A stretch of 64,000 nucleotides of DNA from CATOSD01 sp965203135 (lineage in GTDB: Bacteria > Chloroflexota > Dehalococcoidia > Lucifugimonadales > CATOSD01), in assembly GCA_965203135.1 (NCBI GenBank), contig CBDBBO010000002.1:682001-746000 (forward strand). Direction: 5' to 3'. Positions 34,606 through 43,927 of this stretch are shown here, piece by piece. The notes below the pieces were generated by a model that saw nothing but the letters and a program-made list of their open reading frames with translations, was not told the origin of the DNA and did not search any database. How positions within the stretch are numbered: position 1 is the stretch's first letter; each line of letters begins with the position of its first letter. A program made the translations under genes and the position numbers.

Positions 34606-35743
34606 GGCCATCCTCCTCTTCCAGAGACGTAGAGATGGTGAAATGAAAGGTAGACCCCTTACCCAGTTCCGATTCTACCCAAATTCTCCCTCCGTGTCTC
34701 TCTACGATCTTCTGGCACACCGCCAGACCGATTCCTGAGCCTGGGTACTCACTGCGATGGTGCAGTCGCTGGAACATCTGGAATATGCGCTCGTAGTGGC
34801 GGGCGGCGATGCCGATTCCATTGTCGCTTATCGAAAACGTCCACGAGCCGCGCTGCTCCACCGCGCACACGTCGACGCGTGGCGGAACGTCTCGCCTGTA
34901 CTTCAACGCGTTGCTCACGAGGTTCTGGAGCAGTTGGGCGAGCTGCGTGTCGTCGCCGCTCACCACAGGCAGGTCCGTGAAAGTTACCCTGGCGCCGCAC
35001 TCCTCGAGGGTGGGCGCCTGGTCCATCAACACGCGCTCCATGATGATATTGCAGTCGATGATGTCGAACGGTTTCCCCTGCGTTCCCACACGAGAGTATG
35101 TCAGCAAGTCGTCGATAAGGCCCCTCATGCGTGTGGCGCCATCGACCACGTAGCCGATGAACCTGTCGGCGTCGGCGTCGAACCTGCCGGAATATTCCTC
35201 CGCGAGAATCTCGACGTAACTGGAGACCATACGCAGCGGCTCCTGCAGGTCGTGCGAGGCCACGTAAGCGAACTGCTCCAGCTCGGCGTTGGACCGCCTC
35301 AGGTCCTCGTTGACCCTCGCGAGCTCGTCGGACTGCCTCACAAGCTCCGCCACGAGGTTTTGCCTTTCAATTGCGTAACGCAAGGAGCGGACCAGAAGCT
35401 GGCCGTCCAACTGGTTCTTCGACAGGTAGTCCTGCGCCCCCCGCTGCACTGCCTGTACGGCCATCTCCTCGTCGTCAAGACCCGTGAGAACGATAATGGG
35501 AGTTCCGGGCGACTGGGCGTGCGCTCTCGCAAAGGTGTCAAACCCGTGGCTGTCCGGCAGCGACAGGTCCAGCAACACGACGTCGTGTGTACCGCCGGCC
35601 AGTTCCCTCAACCCCTCCGACAGCGTCTCGGCGTGAGTCAGATCGAACGACGCGCTGCCGACGTCCGCCAGCATCACCTCAAGCAGCAGGGCGTCGTCCG
35701 GGTTGTCTTCGATCAGCAGTATGGCAGTTCGACCGCGATCCAC
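34595..35743 (-). CDS. REC-histidine kinase
   Basis: 382 residues. REC domain first (LLIEDNPDDALLL, VVLLDLSLPDSHG), then a coiled-coil linker, HisKA with the phospho-His in ASHDLQEPLRMVSSY, and HATPase_c with LLQNLVSNALKYR, DNGIGIAARH and GSGIGLAVCQK. The receiver at the N-terminus suggests it is itself a target of phosphotransfer. No transmembrane segment, so cytosolic. Very similar kinase core to the 36240-37988 protein. Confidence 0.9.
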   Translation of the reverse strand: MDRGRTAILLIEDNPDDALLLEVMLADVGSASFDLTHAETLSEGLRELAGGTHDVVLLDLSLPDSHGFDTFARAHAQSPGTPIIVLTGLDDEEMAVQAVQRGAQDYLSKNQLDGQLLVRSLRYAIERQNLVAELVRQSDELARVNEDLRRSNAELEQFAYVASHDLQEPLRMVSSYVEILAEEYSGRFDADADRFIGYVVDGATRMRGLIDDLLTYSRVGTQGKPFDIIDCNIIMERVLMDQAPTLEECGARVTFTDLPVVSGDDTQLAQLLQNLVSNALKYRRDVPPRVDVCAVEQRGSWTFSISDNGIGIAARHYERIFQMFQRLHHRSEYPGSGIGLAVCQKIVERHGGRIWVESELGKGSTFHFTISTSLEEEDGHDG

Positions 35744-35747
35744 GAGC

Positions 35748-36200
35748 TCAGTCGTCTCCGCAGGGTAGCTGCACCAGGTTCAGCCAGAAGTCCTCGATCG
35801 AGTTGATGGCCGCGAAGAACTGGTCGAGGTCGACCGGCTTGGTGACATAGCAGTTGGCGTGGAGCCGATAGCTTCGCAGGATGTCCTCTTCGGCCTGGGA
35901 CGTGGTCAACACAACCACTGGTATGTGCATCAGGTTTTCGTCGGTCTTGATTGCCTCCAGTACTTGCCGCCCGTCCATCCTTGGCAGGTTAAGATCGAGC
36001 AGGATGATGTCGGGTTCGGGCGCGTCCGCGTAGTTTCCCTCCTTGCGAAGGAAAGCCAGGGCCTCCACGCCGTCGGGCAGAGCCGTCAGGTTGTAGCGAA
36101 GGTCTCCGTCCTTGAGGCCTTCCAGCGTCAACTCTACGTCGTCCGGCGAGTCCTCGACGTGAAGAATCTCAATCGGTCGTTTCAGCTTTCTCGCTTGCAT
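35748..36200 (-). CDS. single-domain response regulator (Rcp1-like)
   Basis: 150 residues, REC only: ILHVEDSPDDVELT, phospho-Asp in DIILLDLNLPRMDG, Thr/Lys switch VVVLTTSQ and CYVTKPVDL. The VEDSPDD start and long beta4-alpha4 are as in Rcp1, the partner of phytochrome-type kinases. Sits between two kinases, suggesting a shuttle in a relay. Confidence 0.9.
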   Translation of the reverse strand: MQARKLKRPIEILHVEDSPDDVELTLEGLKDGDLRYNLTALPDGVEALAFLRKEGNYADAPEPDIILLDLNLPRMDGRQVLEAIKTDENLMHIPVVVLTTSQAEEDILRSYRLHANCYVTKPVDLDQFFAAINSIEDFWLNLVQLPCGDD

Positions 36201-36239
36201 TCGCTTCTCCAGGCCTGTTGGCAGGATTCGGAAAACAGG

Positions 36240-37988
36240 TCAGAATTGGCCCTCTGCCGCGGGTGCACCGGCGTCCACTCTTGGCGTTCCGGCGGGGTGC
36301 GACGGCACTGTGAAGTAGAAGGTGGCGCCCTGTCCGAGTTGGGACTCGACCCAGATGCGCCCTCCTAGGCGTTCGACCGCCTTCTTGCTGATCGACAGGC
36401 CGATGCCGGTACCGGAGTACTTCTCGCGGGGGTGAAGACGCTGAAAGATCGTGAATATGCGGTCGGCAAATTGGGGGTCGATGCCAATACCATTGTCCCG
36501 CACCGCGAATCGCCACTCGTCTCCAACATGCTCCGCCGAGACTCGAACGAGAGGCGACTCCTCACCCCGGTACTTGATGGCGTTGCCAATCAGGTTGCGG
36601 AAGACATGGCCCAGCAGTGCGGCGTCCGAGGTTACCGTAGGAAGGCCGTCGCTGACTATCTTTGCGCCGCTCTCTACTATGGACGCGTGAAGGGAGTCGG
36701 TCTCGCGATCCAGCAGGGCGCCGGTGTCAACGCTTTCGAGGTCGTCCATGTTGCGGCCCACGCGGCTGTAGGACAGAAGGTCGTTGATAAGCACCTGCAT
36801 CCTCGAGGCCGCTGCGACCGCTCGGCCGATGAACCTGTCCGCATCATCGTCCAGTCTGCCGCTGTAGCGCCGCGACAGCAGGCTGGTGAACCCGACTACC
36901 GATCGGAGAGGCTCCTGAAGGTCGTGGGAGGCAACGTATGCGAACTGTTCGAGATCGGCGTTGGAGCGCGCAAGATCCGTGGCCCGCTGCTCCAGCGCCT
37001 CCTGCAGCCGGGCGTTTTCGAGCAGCGCGCCAACGCCGCCGGCTATAGTTGTGAGAAACCTGACCCGGTCCCGAGTGAAGTGGTCGCGAACGCTTGAGAG
37101 GATGTTGATTACGCCAATGGTGCTGCCGGTTACCTTGACCGGCAGAGAGGCCATAGAACCGATTCCCCTGTCCAGGAGCATTGGGATGGCCATTTCGCTC
37201 CGTTGGTAGTCATTCACGATGACCGGCTCGCCCTCTGTGAATGCCTTGCCGGTCACGCTCTGGGAGTAGGGCAGCATGTACTGCCTGTTGTTGCCGATTG
37301 AGGGACCGACCACGGCAAGCACCACCAACCCTTCGCCGCTCTGGTCGGGGACTCGCAGTCCCACCTGATCGGCGCGGGTCAAGTCGACGAGGGCCTCGAG
37401 CAGACTGGTCACCCGTTCCCTGTAGCTGCCCGGTTGGGCGAGGGCGCGCGCCATGGTGTAGAGCGCGGCCATCTCCTCGGAGTGTCGACGCGTCTCCTCC
37501 TCGGCCTCCCTGCGTTCCGTGACGTCCCGCAGCACGGCAAATGTGGCGCGGCGCCCCAGGAAGGCCGTGGCGACGGCCGAGGCTTCGACTACGCGGACTT
37601 CGCCGTCCGTCCGATTGATTCTGTACTCTATGATTCCCGGAACCGGTTCGCCTCGCTCCCTCGCTGCCATGTAGTCGGCGATCATCGGGCGGTCTTCCGG
37701 AATCACGAAATGGTCCAGCGGAAGTTCCGCCACCTGGGACTCGTCGGTCAGGCCATAGAGTGCCAGGAAAGCGCGGTTCATCAGTACGCGGCGGCTTCCG
37801 ACGTTGATGACGATGGCATCGGCCACGTTGTCGAAGACCGCCTTGTACTGCTCCTCGTCGCTTCCGACCGCCTCCCACAGCGCCGGTCTGTTGGCAAGGG
37901 CGGCCTCCAATTCGCCGACGCGCTTCCGTAAAGCGGCCAGCTCAGCCTCGCCCTCCTGTGTTGCCGTCACGTGTTCAGTCATTGCCAA
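36240..37988 (-). CDS. PAS-GAF histidine kinase
   Basis: 582 residues. N-terminal coiled coil (about 1-40), PAS domain (about 45-160: VFDNVADAIVINVGSRRVLM, REVEASAVA-type region), second coil, GAF domain (about 190-330), HisKA with ASHDLQEPLRSVVGF, HATPase_c with VFRNLIGNAIKYR, DNGIGIDPQ and GTGIGLSISKK. No membrane helices; a chromophore-binding Cys of a phytochrome GAF is not evident. First gene of the four-gene signalling unit. Confidence 0.9.
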   Translation of the reverse strand: MAMTEHVTATQEGEAELAALRKRVGELEAALANRPALWEAVGSDEEQYKAVFDNVADAIVINVGSRRVLMNRAFLALYGLTDESQVAELPLDHFVIPEDRPMIADYMAARERGEPVPGIIEYRINRTDGEVRVVEASAVATAFLGRRATFAVLRDVTERREAEEETRRHSEEMAALYTMARALAQPGSYRERVTSLLEALVDLTRADQVGLRVPDQSGEGLVVLAVVGPSIGNNRQYMLPYSQSVTGKAFTEGEPVIVNDYQRSEMAIPMLLDRGIGSMASLPVKVTGSTIGVINILSSVRDHFTRDRVRFLTTIAGGVGALLENARLQEALEQRATDLARSNADLEQFAYVASHDLQEPLRSVVGFTSLLSRRYSGRLDDDADRFIGRAVAAASRMQVLINDLLSYSRVGRNMDDLESVDTGALLDRETDSLHASIVESGAKIVSDGLPTVTSDAALLGHVFRNLIGNAIKYRGEESPLVRVSAEHVGDEWRFAVRDNGIGIDPQFADRIFTIFQRLHPREKYSGTGIGLSISKKAVERLGGRIWVESQLGQGATFYFTVPSHPAGTPRVDAGAPAAEGQF

Positions 37989-38094
37989 CTCGCCGCTGAC
38001 CCTACACCGTTCATGTGTGCCAGAAGGTTAGTCTGGCCGCGCAACCTTGTCAACGTCGTGACCTCAGTTGAACTGTTTCGGACAACCGGGTGCC

Positions 38095-38259
38095 GTCAAA
38101 ACCGTCACTTTCCCGCGCCACCCGTTCCCATCCGTGTATCACCCATTCTCCCCCACGTCCCACCGCTTCCCCATCCGTGCGCAATTTCTCCCCACCAAAC
38201 CGCCCAAATCCCCGAGTCTTGCCAACGCTCTTGAAGTACACGTACATCCGTGCTATTCT
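38095..38259. repeat. dispersed repeat S, copy 3 (with promoter)
   Basis: Plus strand CGTCACTTTCCCGCGCCAC, TTCCCATCCGTGT, GCGCAATTTCTCCCCACCAA, then the promoter core. Alignable with the complement of 14884-15072. Confidence 0.6.
38231..38259 (+). promoter_or_regulatory. sigma-70-like promoter, shared-core family copy 3
   Basis: TTGAAG (38231-38236), 17-nt spacer ending CGTGC, TATTCT (38254-38259). Points at the amidohydrolase gene at 38631. Confidence 0.62.
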
Positions 38260-38419
38260 AACACACGCGAGGGACCGACCCCGCGGTCCGGGAAGCCTGC
38301 CCAAATGCGGGGTAGAGGTCCCGGGCACACGTAGGGGCGTCCCTTGTGGGCGCCTTGTGACATTGATGTAGGCCCCTGTGGCAACGAAGGCACGGCCAGT
38401 CGGCCCGTCCGCCCCCTGT

Positions 38420-38552
38420 CCTCTTCTGCCACGCCGCGCGACACATATGCTCCGAATTGCCCACTCCGGCACTACAGAATTGCGCAGGACCGCCGGCGTT
38501 CCCAGCTACGGAATGTGCGGAATGTAGCAGAACAGGGCAGGTTTTTTCGTAA
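38420..38552 (+). promoter_or_regulatory. leader element R, copy 3 (3' half)
   Basis: TTCTGCCAC (38424-38432) and GAATGTAGCAGAA (38520-38532) are complementary segments as in the other two copies, and CCCAGCTACGGAATGTGCGG directly precedes the second, matching 55838-55856 almost base for base. GCTAC...GTAGC makes a local stem. The stretch 38260-38420 holds a GTAGGGGCG repeat and no gene. Confidence 0.55.
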
Positions 38553-38567
38553 CGCCACCGCCGGTGC

Positions 38568-38576
38568 TGCTATACT
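38568..38576 (+). promoter_or_regulatory. extended -10 box upstream of the amidohydrolase
   Basis: TGC-TATACT, an extended -10, 55 nt before ATG 38631. A nearly identical CTGCTATACTG occurs at 58034-58044 upstream of the large surface protein. Confidence 0.45.
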
Positions 38577-38630
38577 GCCCTTGCCTTCCGGCGGCATGAG
38601 GGCCGGGCGCTCAACATTCTGAGGTGGTCG

Positions 38631-39767
38631 ATGGCGAAGAACGGTTACAGCATTCTGGATAGCGACATCCACGTGATGGAGCCACCCGACATGTTCGACC
38701 GCTACCTGGACCCCGAGTTGCGGGTGCAGACCGGTTCGGGCCGGTCCGTCGACCTGGTAACCGAGCCGCCGGACGCCGGGAAGCCCGGATTCGAGGCCAA
38801 CCGGCAGAAGATGCTCAGGGCGCAAGCCGTGCTGAGCGCGAGAGTACAGGACCGCTACATCGAAGAGCAGATGAGGGGCTACACGTCGGAGCTGCTGCTG
38901 GAGGCGATGGACAGGGAAGGTGTGGACATGGCGGTTCTGTTCCGCTCCCGAAGCCACATGTACGTCGACCGCGACGACCTGGACGCGGAGTACGCGACCG
39001 CCATATGCCGGGCGTACAACGACTGGCTCGCTGACTTCGCCAAGACGGAGCCGAGCCGGATGCTGGCGTCCGCAATCGTCACCTTGCACGACCCGGACCT
39101 AGCCGCAATGGAGGCGCAGCGGGCCGTTGGTGAGCTGGGCATGAGGGCCGTGACCCTGCTGCCGCATCCGGTGCGAGGCCGCTACCTGCACGATCCTGAC
39201 GTGGACGTACTGTGGTCCGCACTCCAGGAATTGGACGTACCGGCTACGTTTCATAGCCAGTCAGGCGGCTATGCGATGGAGAGTCCGGGCAACTGGTTCC
39301 GGGAACATCCCAATCCCACGGTGCTCTCGCACACATTCACCGCGCCGCTCAACATAATGTGGGCCATCGGCTCGGTAATCCTGGGCGGCGTGCTCGAGCG
39401 CTTTCCCGGACTGCGTATGGGGTTTCTGGAAGGCAACTGCGCCTGGCTGCCCTGGCTGCTGTGGCGTCTGGACGAGCAGTGGGAACTGTTCGAGGATGCG
39501 GAGGAGATACCGCTCGACCTGAAGCCCTCCGAGTACTTCCTGCGCCAATGCTTCATCGCGGTCGATCCGGCCGAGGCGCTAGTGTCGCAGGTGATAGATG
39601 ACATCGGCGACGACAACATTGTAATATCTACGGACTACCCGCATCTGGACTCGCTCTATCCAGAGGCGATGAAGACCTTCATCGATCTGCCCAACGTGAG
39701 CGAGAGTTCCAAGCGGAAGATCCTTTGGGACAACTGCGCCAGGCTTTACAATGTAGGCGGCCCCTAG
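38631..39767 (+). CDS. amidohydrolase family protein (ACMSD-like)
   Basis: 378 residues, ATG 38631 with GAGGTGG upstream. Metal-dependent hydrolase/decarboxylase of the amidohydrolase_2 group: DSDIHVMEPPDMF gives the N-terminal metal ligands, MGFLEGNCAWLPWLL precedes the C-terminal VISTDYPHLDS with the final catalytic Asp. Such enzymes decarboxylate or hydrolyse cyclic or branched carboxylates. Next genes are a PEP-mutase paralogue and a tandem CoA-transferase, so it likely belongs to a catabolic unit. Confidence 0.87.
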   Translation: MAKNGYSILDSDIHVMEPPDMFDRYLDPELRVQTGSGRSVDLVTEPPDAGKPGFEANRQKMLRAQAVLSARVQDRYIEEQMRGYTSELLLEAMDREGVDMAVLFRSRSHMYVDRDDLDAEYATAICRAYNDWLADFAKTEPSRMLASAIVTLHDPDLAAMEAQRAVGELGMRAVTLLPHPVRGRYLHDPDVDVLWSALQELDVPATFHSQSGGYAMESPGNWFREHPNPTVLSHTFTAPLNIMWAIGSVILGGVLERFPGLRMGFLEGNCAWLPWLLWRLDEQWELFEDAEEIPLDLKPSEYFLRQCFIAVDPAEALVSQVIDDIGDDNIVISTDYPHLDSLYPEAMKTFIDLPNVSESSKRKILWDNCARLYNVGGP

Positions 39768-39820
39768 GGCTACCCCAGCCAGTGCGCTGAAACCATATCG
39801 TCGAATCAGGAGGTTCACAC

Positions 39821-40810
39821 ATGCCGCCCACCAACCCGGAGATGACCAAGAAGCTGAGGGAGATCTTCTACCGGCCCGGCCTGACGATAGTGCCGGGCGG
39901 CTCCACGCCATATCACGCCATGCTGACCGAGCGGGCGGGCTATGAGGCGTTCTACATGTCCGGCTCGATGACCTCGGGCTGGACCATCGGCTGGCCCGAC
40001 GTGGGCGTCATCTCCATGAAGGAGATGGCCGACAACGCAGGACGGATCGCCAGGACGGTCAACATCCCCGTCTTCGCCGACATAGACACCGGCTACGGCA
40101 ACGCCCTCAACGTCTACCGCTCGATCAAGGAATACATCAACCAGGGAGTCGCCGGCGTGCACCTGGAGGATCAGGACTTCCCCAAGAAGTCGGGCAGCAT
40201 GGCGGGACGCCGGCTCATCAGCACCGACGAGGCTGTGGGCAAGTACAAGGCCGCCATCGACGCCCGCAACGAGCTGGACCCCAACTTCGTGATTGTGGCC
40301 CGCAGTGACGCGCGCGGCGCGGAGGGCGGCGGATTCGACGAGGTCCTGGCGCGCGGCAAAGCCTACGAAGAGGCGGGCGTAGACGTCATCTTCTTCGAGT
40401 CGCTCCAGTCCTGGGAGGAGTGCACGTTCGCCATGGCGTCTGTGGACATCCCATCGTTCTGTCTGCTGCACGATGTCATCTACCGGGACGATGAGGGCAA
40501 CTACATCCCCGGCCCGACCCTGGAGGAGCAGGAGGCCGGCGGCCAGAAGATAGCGCTCTATGTGGGGCTTTCGGGCGGCCCGATGGGCCAGGCCGGCTGG
40601 GAAGCCCTGATCGACTTCAAGGAGCGCGGGGTGCAGTCCCTGTATGAGTGGCGCATGGAGGTCGAGGCCAAACCGCCGGAGCGCCAGCTTCCCAGCGACC
40701 TGCTCTCCATAGCGCGCGTACGGGAGTTGGAGGAGACCTACCTGCCCGCGGATCTCCAGCGTGACTACGACTCGACCATCGGCAGGAGGGCCGGCGACCC
40801 CGGCACGTAG
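39821..40810 (+). CDS. isocitrate lyase / PEP mutase family protein with Ser in place of Cys (paralogue D)
   Basis: 329 residues, ATG 39821 after AGGAGG. Close in layout to paralogue B (both about 330 aa with the same C-terminal extension). Metal motif ADIDTGYGNALN; the catalytic loop reads FPKKSGSMAGR, i.e. KKSG instead of KKCG. Ser cannot serve as the same general acid, so substrate or reaction probably differs (hydrolase/decarboxylase-like), or the lyase is weak. Operon with the amidohydrolase (53 nt gap) and tandem CoA-transferase (31 nt gap). Confidence 0.85.
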   Translation: MPPTNPEMTKKLREIFYRPGLTIVPGGSTPYHAMLTERAGYEAFYMSGSMTSGWTIGWPDVGVISMKEMADNAGRIARTVNIPVFADIDTGYGNALNVYRSIKEYINQGVAGVHLEDQDFPKKSGSMAGRRLISTDEAVGKYKAAIDARNELDPNFVIVARSDARGAEGGGFDEVLARGKAYEEAGVDVIFFESLQSWEECTFAMASVDIPSFCLLHDVIYRDDEGNYIPGPTLEEQEAGGQKIALYVGLSGGPMGQAGWEALIDFKERGVQSLYEWRMEVEAKPPERQLPSDLLSIARVRELEETYLPADLQRDYDSTIGRRAGDPGT

Positions 40811-40841
40811 ACCGCCGGCGGAGCGGCCCCGGAGGGAAGAA

Positions 40842-43268
40842 GTGCGACAGGTTCTCGAGGGCGTCCGCGTACTGGACTTTTCGAAGGGCATGGCGGGCTC
40901 CGTCGCCACCATGGTGCTCTCGGACTTTGGCGCCGAGGTGGTCAAGGTGGAGCCGCCTGGCGGGGAATCATTCCGAGCATTTCCCGTCTCTGTGCTGTGG
41001 AACCGGGGCAAGAAGAGCGTCTGTCTGGACCTTGCGTCGTCTGAAGGCTACTGCGACGCGCTCGGCCTGGTTCGGGACTCAGACGTCGTTGTCTCCAGCT
41101 TCCGACCCGCCACCACTCAGAGGCTCCGGCTCGGTTACGAGACGCTCAGAGGCCAGCGCGCCGACCTTGTCTACGCTTCCATCACCGGGTTCGGTCCTAA
41201 GGGCCGTTACGCGAACTACCGTGGCTACGAGGGGTTGGTGCAGGCCAAGAGCGGCCGGCTGATGAACTTCGCCGGCCAGACGCCCCGCGAGGGGCCGCAC
41301 CACGCCGCGGTGAAGGTCGCCAACCACGCGGCGGCCATGGCGGCGGTGCGGGGAGTCGTGGCCGCGCTACTGGTCCGGGACAGGACGGGAGTCGGTCAGC
41401 TTGTCGAGACCAGCCTTCTTCAGGCGGTCACGTACTACGACATGCTCCAGTGGCTCATCTGGCAGATGATGATCAAGGACCCCGATAACTTTCCGGAGGA
41501 CCAGACGGTCAACCTCCGGCGGTCGGGACCCATCCAATACCTCCCCTCGCGCACAAAGGACGGCAAGTGGATGCAGCTTGCCAATCTCATGGTGAGGCTG
41601 TTCCACGCGGAAATCCGCGCCATGGGACTCGAGTACATATACGAGGATCCGCGCTTCAAGAACGCCCCTACCCTGCTGGAGGAGGAACGCGACGCCCTGC
41701 GTGAGATAATCCTGGAGCGCGTCGGCGAGAAAACGCTCGACGAGTGGATGTCGCTGTTCGTCAACGAGACGAGCGACGTCGCCGCCGAGCCGTTCTTAAC
41801 TTCCAGTGAGGCGATGGACCACGTTCAGATGGTCCACAACGGCCATGTGCAGCGCCTGTTCGACCCCGCGGTGGGTCCAACAAGGCAACTCGGGCCTCTG
41901 TGCGCGATGAGCGCCACGCCGTCCCGAATCCAGGGGCCCGCGCCAAGGCCGGGCCAGCACACGGCGGAACTGCTCGCCCGGCGAAATGGGCACAGTACCG
42001 GAGAGAGAGACGGCGATTCGGCGGTGGAACTGCCTGCCCACCCATTCGAAGGCGTGACGGTGCTGGACCTGTCAACCGTAATCGCTGGGCCTCTGGGTGG
42101 ATCGCTGGTCGCGGAGCTAGGCGCGCGGGTCATACGTATCGAGACGCTCGAGGGCGACTGGATGCGCCGGATGAACAACGGCATCGCGTCCAACCGGACC
42201 ATGGCGGGCACGCAGGGTTTGTCGATAGACCTGAAGACTCCCGAGGGCCAGGCCATACTTTTTGAGTTGGTCAAGAAAGTCGACGTGCTGATGCACAACA
42301 TGAGGCCGGGCGCGCCGGAGCGGCTCGGCGTCGGGCTTGAGCAGGCGCGGAAGCTGAACCCGAACATCGTCTACGTGTACATAGGCGGCTACGGCTCCAC
42401 CGGGCCGTATCACCGCAGGCCGGCCATGCACCCCATCGGCGGCGCGGTTTCCGGCGGCGCGATGGCGCAGGCAGGACGAGGCGCCCTACCGGACCCGGGC
42501 GCGCCTATGACGATGGACGAGATAGTGGAGGTCTCGCGCATGCTGGGCCGCGCCCAGGACGTGAACCCCGACCCGAACACTTCGATGGTTGCTTCTACCG
42601 CTGTGGCCCTGGGTCTGTACGCCCGCGACCGATTCGGCGAGGGCCAGTACATCGAGACGACTATGATTGGCGCCAACGCCTACGCCAACGCCGACGATTT
42701 CTTCGACTACGATGGCAAGCCTGCGCGGGAGGTATCGGACGCCGCGGGATACGGTCCGAATGCGCTGTACCGGCTCTACAGGGCCGAAAGCGGCTGGGTG
42801 TACCTCGCCTGTCCGCTCCCCAAAGAATGGCGGCCGCTCTGCGAGGCCGTTGGACGGCCCGACCTGGCCGACGATCCCCGATTCGCCACCGTAGACGGCC
42901 GGCGGGCGAACGACTCGGAACTGGCCGAAGAACTGACCTCCGTGTTCGCCTCCGCGCCGGCCGCGCACTGGGAGCGCACGCTTACCGCCGCCGATCTGGG
43001 CTGCGTGGAGGTCGAGGAGCGCGGCATGTATCACTTCTTCGATGAAGACCCGCACATCGCCGAGAATGGCTTCATAACGCAGGTCGAGAGTGAGCGGCTG
43101 GGTAGCTTCTGGAGATACAGTCCGGTGCTGAAGTTCTCCCGAACGCCGAGCAAGGCCGGCCCGGGCATCACCAGGGGCCAGCACACCTTCGAGATTCTCG
43201 GCGAACTGGGTTATTCCAGGGAAGAAGTGATAGCACTGCGGGAGCGCCGCGTGCTCGACTGGGAGTAG
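40842..43268 (+). CDS. tandem (two-domain) family III CoA-transferase
   Basis: 808 residues from GTG 40842 (GGAGGGAAGAA directly upstream). Two complete CaiB/BaiF domains joined by a short linker near residue 395: domain 1 opens LEGVRVLDFSKGMAGS, domain 2 opens PFEGVTVLDLSTVIAGP. In domain 2 the catalytic Asp is kept (NPDPNTSMVAST aligns with GDSNTGM of formyl-CoA transferase). In domain 1 the same column reads KVANHAAAMAA, with Asn instead of Asp, so domain 1 is probably non-catalytic. Family III enzymes are interlocked dimers, so the fusion may be an internal pseudo-dimer with one working site. Confidence 0.88.
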   Translation: MRQVLEGVRVLDFSKGMAGSVATMVLSDFGAEVVKVEPPGGESFRAFPVSVLWNRGKKSVCLDLASSEGYCDALGLVRDSDVVVSSFRPATTQRLRLGYETLRGQRADLVYASITGFGPKGRYANYRGYEGLVQAKSGRLMNFAGQTPREGPHHAAVKVANHAAAMAAVRGVVAALLVRDRTGVGQLVETSLLQAVTYYDMLQWLIWQMMIKDPDNFPEDQTVNLRRSGPIQYLPSRTKDGKWMQLANLMVRLFHAEIRAMGLEYIYEDPRFKNAPTLLEEERDALREIILERVGEKTLDEWMSLFVNETSDVAAEPFLTSSEAMDHVQMVHNGHVQRLFDPAVGPTRQLGPLCAMSATPSRIQGPAPRPGQHTAELLARRNGHSTGERDGDSAVELPAHPFEGVTVLDLSTVIAGPLGGSLVAELGARVIRIETLEGDWMRRMNNGIASNRTMAGTQGLSIDLKTPEGQAILFELVKKVDVLMHNMRPGAPERLGVGLEQARKLNPNIVYVYIGGYGSTGPYHRRPAMHPIGGAVSGGAMAQAGRGALPDPGAPMTMDEIVEVSRMLGRAQDVNPDPNTSMVASTAVALGLYARDRFGEGQYIETTMIGANAYANADDFFDYDGKPAREVSDAAGYGPNALYRLYRAESGWVYLACPLPKEWRPLCEAVGRPDLADDPRFATVDGRRANDSELAEELTSVFASAPAAHWERTLTAADLGCVEVEERGMYHFFDEDPHIAENGFITQVESERLGSFWRYSPVLKFSRTPSKAGPGITRGQHTFEILGELGYSREEVIALRERRVLDWE

Positions 43269-43281
43269 TCTCCAGGTATGA

Positions 43282-43728
43282 CTACACGGCCGGCGGGAAT
43301 CGCTTCTTGACCGGATCGAACACGTCTCGGCTCATCGCCCGGCGCTGCGCGAGCCAGAAGAAGACGACCTGCAGCACGCCGCGCGCTCCACCCATCTTGG
43401 TGCGCCACCGGACTCGCCAGCGCGTACCACCGTCCTCTTCGGAGAAGATGTCCTCGCGGTCCGCCCAGGTCGAATCCACCGCGACCATCTGGCGACGCTC
43501 GGGGAAGTCGAAGAAACAACGCCATCGCACTATGTCGGGCGGGTCGTCCGGGAATCTCCGAACGTCCTCGTCGATAACCAGTGAGCCACCATCCCGCTCC
43601 ACTATCTCGCCGTAGTGTTCTGTGAAGCGCGCCTCGTCGGTAGGGCCGTCGCCGTCCCAGAGGGCGACGTGGCGGTACACCTCTTCGGGCGGAGCGTCGA
43701 TATGGGCGTTGATTCGGAGTATTGGCAT
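43282..43728 (-). CDS. SRPBCC (START-like) family protein
   Basis: 148 residues from ATG 43728. Opens with ILRINAHIDAPPEEVYRHV, the typical beta1-helix start of polyketide-cyclase/dehydrase-like ligand-binding proteins, and ends with the long amphipathic helix (QRRAMSRDVFDPVKKRF). Stop lies 13 nt from the convergent CoA-transferase stop. Binds a hydrophobic ligand; no catalytic residues recognised. Confidence 0.8.
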   Translation of the reverse strand: MPILRINAHIDAPPEEVYRHVALWDGDGPTDEARFTEHYGEIVERDGGSLVIDEDVRRFPDDPPDIVRWRCFFDFPERRQMVAVDSTWADREDIFSEEDGGTRWRVRWRTKMGGARGVLQVVFFWLAQRRAMSRDVFDPVKKRFPPAV

Positions 43729-43835
43729 TGTCACACCGTGGCCGAGCGGCGAGTTGATATGGGTCATCCGCGCCAATGGTATACGTCTGTGCCCCGACGA
43801 TTCAAGCTCGGAACGGCGGTGCGGCCGGATAGCCG

Positions 43836-43864
43836 CTGACGGGCAGGACGCATTGGCGTACAAT
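43836..43864 (+). promoter_or_regulatory. promoter upstream of the LLM oxidoreductase
   Basis: CTGACG (43836-43841), 17-nt spacer, TACAAT (43859-43864), 64 nt before the ATG at 43928. Each hexamer differs from consensus by one or two bases. Confidence 0.5.
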
Positions 43865-43927
43865 GGGCCTGCGCCGCACGGCGTGGCACGTCCGCGCGGG
43901 CGGCGACCAGCACATTGGAGGCGACAA

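Noticed and set aside
36240..37988. Phytochrome photoreceptor
   Set aside because: Domain order and Rcp1-like partner are suggestive, but no PHY domain or chromophore-binding Cys/His motif is visible.
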